Source: an uncultured Lachnospiraceae bacterium (GTDB lineage Bacteria > Bacillota > Clostridia > Lachnospirales > Lachnospiraceae). From it: a stretch of DNA of 64,000 bases. The notes below the pieces were generated by a model. The model saw nothing but the letters and a program-made list of their open reading frames with translations. It was not told the DNA's origin and searched no databases. The translations under genes and the position numbers were made by a program. Of the stretch, positions 60,380 to 64,000 are shown in pieces (within the stretch, counting starts at the first letter, position 1; every line of letters starts with the position of its first letter). The stretch is taken from contig CAMWBY010000007.1 of the NCBI GenBank assembly GCA_947172645.1, forward strand, positions 1 through 64,000, given 5' to 3'.

Positions 60380-60973
60380 ATGCCGTTAATACCTTATGTC
60401 ATTGAGCAGACTTCCAAGGGGGAGCGCTCTTATGACATTTATTCAAGATTGTTGAAGGAGAGGATTATCTTTTTAGGGGAAGAAGTCAATGACGCTTCTG
60501 CCAGTGTGATTGTGGCACAGATGCTGTTCTTGGAGTCCGAGGACCCTGAGAAGGATATCCATTTGTATATCAACAGCCCGGGCGGTGTGATTACCGCGGG
60601 TATGGCAATCTATGATACGATGAATTTTATCAAGTGCGATGTGTCTACCGTGTGTATCGGCATGGCGGCGAGCATGGGTGCATTTCTGCTTGCGGGCGGC
60701 GCGAAGGGCAAGAGGATGGCGCTTCCCAATGCGGAGATTATGATTCACCAGCCTGCGGGCGGGGCACAGGGACAGGCCACAGAGATTGAGATTACGGCGA
60801 AACATATCCTTGCAACGAAAGAGAAGATGGCAAGGATTATGGCGGAGAATACCGGACAGGATTTCGAGGTGATTATGGCGGATACCGAGAGAGATAACTG
60901 GAAGTCGGCCGAGGAAGCGCTTGCGTATGGTCTGATTGACCGTATTATCACCAATCATGCCAGCGCCGTATAA
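60380..60973 (+). CDS. clpP: ATP-dependent Clp protease proteolytic subunit
   Basis: 197 residues. The catalytic triad includes Ser98 (GMAASMGAF) and His123 (MIHQPAGG), with the aspartate near residue 172. It has the LGEEVND and LYINSPGG segments of ClpP. It forms the two-ring degradation chamber used with ClpX or ClpC. A TGGAGGAA site precedes the ATG. It lies between tig and clpX. Confidence 0.97.
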   Translation: MPLIPYVIEQTSKGERSYDIYSRLLKERIIFLGEEVNDASASVIVAQMLFLESEDPEKDIHLYINSPGGVITAGMAIYDTMNFIKCDVSTVCIGMAASMGAFLLAGGAKGKRMALPNAEIMIHQPAGGAQGQATEIEITAKHILATKEKMARIMAENTGQDFEVIMADTERDNWKSAEEALAYGLIDRIITNHASAV

Positions 60974-61029
60974 GAAACATTTCTGGAGCGCAGGCACAAT
61001 TTTTAAGAAGAAAGGCATGGAACGTTAAA

Positions 61030-62295
61030 ATGGCAGGAAGAAATTCTGACGACAAGGTAAGATGTTCTTTTTGCAACAAAACCCAGGACCAGGTCAGGAA
61101 ACTGATTGCAGGTCCTGCAGGTGTCTATATATGCGATGAATGTGTGGATATCTGTGCGGACATTATCGAGGAGGAATACGAGGAGGACCCGGATGTGGAG
61201 GAGATGGAGATTAATCTCTTAAAGCCGGTGGAAATCAAGAGATTTCTGGACGATTATGTAATCGGGCAGGAGGATGCCAAGAAAGTATTGGCTGTTTCCG
61301 TATACAATCATTACAAACGGGTTATGGCGCCGCAGGAAGAAGACGGGGTGGAGCTGCAGAAGAGCAATATCATTATGATTGGACCGACAGGTTCCGGCAA
61401 AACCTATCTTGCACAGACGTTAGCGAAAATCATCAATGTTCCGTTTGCCATTGCGGACGCCACCACATTGACCGAGGCAGGCTATGTGGGCGAGGATGTG
61501 GAGAATATTCTGCTGAAACTGATTCAGGCGGCGGATTATGACATCGACAGGGCGCAGTATGGTATTATCTATATTGATGAGATTGATAAGATTACGAAGA
61601 AAAGCGAGAATGTATCCATCACCAGAGACGTGTCCGGTGAGGGCGTCCAGCAGGCGTTGCTTAAGATTATCGAGGGCACGGTGGCCAGTGTGCCGCCCCA
61701 GGGCGGCAGGAAGCACCCTCATCAGGAGCTGCTCCAGATAGATACTTCGAATATTCTCTTTATATGCGGCGGCGCGTTTGACGGATTAGAGAAGATTGTG
61801 GAAGAGCGGCTTGACCGTAATTCCATCGGTTTCAACGCGCAGATTAAGGAGAAGAGCAGTAAGGACATCGGCGCGGTGCTTAAGGAAGTGGCGCCCCAGG
61901 ATTTGATGAAGTTTGGGCTGATTCCGGAGTTTATCGGACGTGTGCCCATTACCGTCACATTGGAGGGATTGGATAAAGAGTCTCTGGTGCGCATCCTGAA
62001 AGAGCCGAAGAATGCGCTGATTAAACAGTATCAGAAGCTGTTTGAGTTCGACGAGGTGAAACTTGGCGTGGAAGAAGAGGCGGTGGAAGAGATTGCACGC
62101 CTTGCTTTCGAGCGCAAGACAGGAGCTAGAGGGCTTAGGTCTATCATGGAAAACGTTATGATGGATATTATGTACGAGATTCCGTCTGACGACAATATAG
62201 CAGAATGTGTACTGACTAAGGATGCAGTGGACGGCAAAGAGAAGCCTCGTATCCTCTACCGAAACAGATTATTGCAGGCCGAGAAACGAGCTTGA
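61030..62295 (+). CDS. clpX: ATP-dependent Clp protease ATP-binding subunit ClpX
   Basis: 421 residues. The N-terminal zinc-binding domain has Cys12, Cys15, Cys35 and Cys38. The AAA+ core has Walker A GPTGSGKT (residues 118-125), Walker [11 protein letters not shown], the pore loop GYVGEDVE, and an arginine-finger region RLDRNSIGF. It unfolds tagged substrates and threads them into ClpP. It lies 56 nt after clpP. Confidence 0.97.
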   Translation: MAGRNSDDKVRCSFCNKTQDQVRKLIAGPAGVYICDECVDICADIIEEEYEEDPDVEEMEINLLKPVEIKRFLDDYVIGQEDAKKVLAVSVYNHYKRVMAPQEEDGVELQKSNIIMIGPTGSGKTYLAQTLAKIINVPFAIADATTLTEAGYVGEDVENILLKLIQAADYDIDRAQYGIIYIDEIDKITKKSENVSITRDVSGEGVQQALLKIIEGTVASVPPQGGRKHPHQELLQIDTSNILFICGGAFDGLEKIVEERLDRNSIGFNAQIKEKSSKDIGAVLKEVAPQDLMKFGLIPEFIGRVPITVTLEGLDKESLVRILKEPKNALIKQYQKLFEFDEVKLGVEEEAVEEIARLAFERKTGARGLRSIMENVMMDIMYEIPSDDNIAECVLTKDAVDGKEKPRILYRNRLLQAEKRA

Positions 62296-62298
62296 GTA

Positions 62299-62326
62299 AA
62301 ACGTCGCCGAACCATCGGCGGCGTTT
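62299..62326 (+). terminator. hairpin between clpX and lon
   Basis: 62299-62310 pairs with 62315-62326 (AAACGTCGCCGA with TCGGCGGCGTTT, one wobble) around a 4-nt loop. No U-tract follows, so it may only attenuate read-through into lon. Confidence 0.45.
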
Positions 62327-62334
62327 GTGATTTC

Positions 62335-62352
62335 CGCGGGCAACGAGCCAAG
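62335..62352 (+). repeat. 18-nt motif shared with the 3' end of the binding-protein gene
   Basis: CGCGGGCAACGAGCCAAG matches 56970-56987 at 17 of 18 positions. Both copies lie at or just after the end of a gene. Confidence 0.4.
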
Positions 62353-62415
62353 CGGCCAGGGAAAGGAAAACGCGGAATGAAGTAAGATGGAACCGAACAG
62401 AACGGGTGTAAAAAT

Positions 62416-64000
62416 ATGGAAAGAGAATTAGACAACAATCAGGACTATCAGAATATCAATACGTTCGCCTATCTGGGAGAGGCAGGGAGGGAGGAACTTC
62501 CGGCGGTGGCATTGCGCGGTTTGACAATTCTTCCGGGGATGGTGATACATTTTGATTTAAACAGGGCAAAGTCTATCGAGGCAGTCGAACAGGCGATGCT
62601 TGGAGACCAGAGGCTTCTTGTAGTGACACAGAAGGATGTGGAGGAAGAAGACCCAGGTTTCGAGGGTATTTACAGCGTGGGAACCGTGGCGGTCATTAAG
62701 CAGGTTACGAAGCTGCCGGGCCATACGCTGCGGGTGCTTGTGGAAGGAAAGTCCAGGGCAAGTCTATACGGACTGAACGACGCCTATGATTATCTTGTGG
62801 CGAAAGTGTCATATGAAAGCGACGACATGACAGGTATCACGGATTCGTCAAAAGAGGCAATGACCAGGACAGTCAAAGAAGCCTTCGCGGCATACTATAC
62901 ATGTTTTCCGAAAGTTGGCAAGGCAGTGGCTGACCAGATTGAAGGGGATATGCCGCTTGGCGAATTGCTGGACTGCATTACGATTAACATGCCTCTTTCA
63001 GTGGCGGATAAGCAGAAGATTCTGGCGGCGTTGTCTGTGCAGGAACGTTTCGAGATACTGACAGGCATCCTCGTGCAGGAAGTGGACGTCATACATATCA
63101 AGAATGACCTTGTCAAGAAAATCCGCGGGCGCATCGACAAGAACCAGAGAGACTATATATTGCGGGAGCAGATGCAATATATTAAGGAAGAATTGGGAGA
63201 GAACAATCTGGATTCGGATGTGGAGCAGTTTCTGGCCGCTGTGGAGAAATTGAAGGCGGGCAAAGAAGTGAAGGAAAAAATCCGTAAAGAGATTGACCGC
63301 TACAAGAATGTGGCGGGGAGTCATTCTGAGGGAGCGGTGGAGCGTGCCTACATTGAAACTTTGTTGGAGATGCCCTGGGACAAGGCGTCCAGGGATAACA
63401 AGAGCCTGGCGCGTGCCGAAAGCATTCTGAATGAACAGCATTACGGTTTAGATAAAGTAAAAGAACGGATTTTAGAATATCTGGCAGTGCGTACACTGTC
63501 CGGTAAAGGCCAGGGGCCGATTATCTGTTTGGTGGGGCCGCCCGGCACCGGTAAGACGTCGGTGGCTAAGAGCGTGGCGGAAGCGTTGAATAAGAAGTAT
63601 GTCAGGATATGCCTTGGCGGCATCCGGGATGAGGCGGAAATCAGAGGGCACCGTAAGACCTATGTGGGCGCCATGCCAGGCAGGATTACCAATGCCATAC
63701 GGCAGGCAGGCGTCAAGAATCCATTGCTTTTGTTGGATGAAATCGACAAGGTGGGTAATGATTATAAGGGGGACCCGAGCGCCGCTCTGCTGGAAGTGCT
63801 TGACGGTGAGCAGAACAGCGCTTTCAGAGACCATTATGTAGAGATTCCCATTGACCTGTCAGAGGTATTGTTCATCGCTACGGCCAACAGCACCGATACG
63901 ATTCCAAAACCACTTTTGGATCGTATGGAAATGATTGAGGTGAACAGCTATACGGCGAATGAGAAGTTTCATATTGCCAGGGAACATTTGGTGGAGAAGC
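62416..64000 (+). CDS. lon: Lon ATP-dependent protease, 5' part
   Basis: The gene runs off the right edge with 528 codons visible of a usual 770-810. The N-terminal LON substrate domain (LPAVALRGLTILPGMVIHFD onward), the coiled region YILREQMQYIKEELGE, and the AAA+ Walker A GPPGTGKT (from residue 374), RICLGGIRDEAEIRGHRKTYVGAMPGR region and LLLDEIDKVG are present. The Ser-Lys protease domain lies outside the window. The ATG giving MERELDNNQ has only a weak site (ACGGGTG), so the start is less certain. Confidence 0.93.
   Translation, partial: MERELDNNQDYQNINTFAYLGEAGREELPAVALRGLTILPGMVIHFDLNRAKSIEAVEQAMLGDQRLLVVTQKDVEEEDPGFEGIYSVGTVAVIKQVTKLPGHTLRVLVEGKSRASLYGLNDAYDYLVAKVSYESDDMTGITDSSKEAMTRTVKEAFAAYYTCFPKVGKAVADQIEGDMPLGELLDCITINMPLSVADKQKILAALSVQERFEILTGILVQEVDVIHIKNDLVKKIRGRIDKNQRDYILREQMQYIKEELGENNLDSDVEQFLAAVEKLKAGKEVKEKIRKEIDRYKNVAGSHSEGAVERAYIETLLEMPWDKASRDNKSLARAESILNEQHYGLDKVKERILEYLAVRTLSGKGQGPIICLVGPPGTGKTSVAKSVAEALNKKYVRICLGGIRDEAEIRGHRKTYVGAMPGRITNAIRQAGVKNPLLLLDEIDKVGNDYKGDPSAALLEVLDGEQNSAFRDHYVEIPIDLSEVLFIATANSTDTIPKPLLDRMEMIEVNSYTANEKFHIAREHLVEK

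Noticed and set aside
1..64000. tRNA or rRNA genes
   Set aside because: I saw no cloverleaf with a GGTTCRAATCC-type T-arm and CCA end, and no rRNA blocks. A covariance search would be needed to exclude them fully.

Overview
The window looks like a chromosomal segment of an anaerobic, spore-forming Firmicute of the class Clostridia, most probably a Lachnospiraceae gut commensal. Three things point there: a complete butyrate module (thl-crt-hbd-bcd-etfB-etfA), an alpha/beta-type small acid-soluble spore protein, and the style of the housekeeping genes (long-form HPF, DUF2225 and DUF6062-like proteins, tig-clpP-clpX-lon). The genus cannot be fixed from the sequence alone. The right edge cuts the lon gene.

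Layout: rplM-rpsI with a consensus promoter (0-1.3 kb). Then an A+T-rich accessory island (1.3-4.7 kb) with a HigBA-type toxin-antitoxin pair, a HicAB pair whose toxin gene is frameshifted, a NUDIX hydrolase and a DpnI-type methyl-directed endonuclease. Next a HAD phosphatase and a large membrane protein. Then a complete type I-B (Tneap/Cst-type) CRISPR-Cas locus (7.5-18.9 kb): cas6-cas8-cas7-cas5-cas3-cas4-cas1-cas2 and a 42-repeat array, with a decayed GNAT gene behind it. 19.5-28.6 kb holds redox, cell-wall and glycan genes (SDR, thioredoxin reductase-like protein, NlpC/P60 and M23 peptidases, GT-C and GT2-GtrA glycosyltransferases) and hpf. 28.7-35.3 kb is the butyrate operon. 35.6-41.0 kb is an ABC-2 exporter cluster. 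41.1-42.9 kb is an isomerase/aldolase pair likely to salvage 5-deoxyribose or methylthioribose. 43-58.7 kb is mixed housekeeping (glnS, regulators, malQ, CYTH, DJ-1, SASP, and a substrate-binding protein next to a permease-ATPase fusion). 59-64 kb is the protein quality-control run tig-clpP-clpX-lon.

The most unusual signals are non-coding. Between cas5 and cas3 lies a 113-nt multibranched hairpin element, followed by a sequence matching the CRISPR repeat at 22 of 30 positions. This may be a crRNA-like guard or autoregulatory element comparable to CreTA. In the array, spacers 2 and 5 are perfect reverse complements over 37 nt. Roughly 160-bp palindromic intergenic elements (21.35 and 58.72 kb, with a deleted copy at 35.43 kb) share an apical hairpin whose stem shows compensatory base changes. 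Two 66-bp structured direct repeats lie inside the butyrate operon, and a cluster of DnaA-box-like 9-mers lies upstream of hpf. Several structured elements start at, or overlap, the stop codon of the preceding gene.
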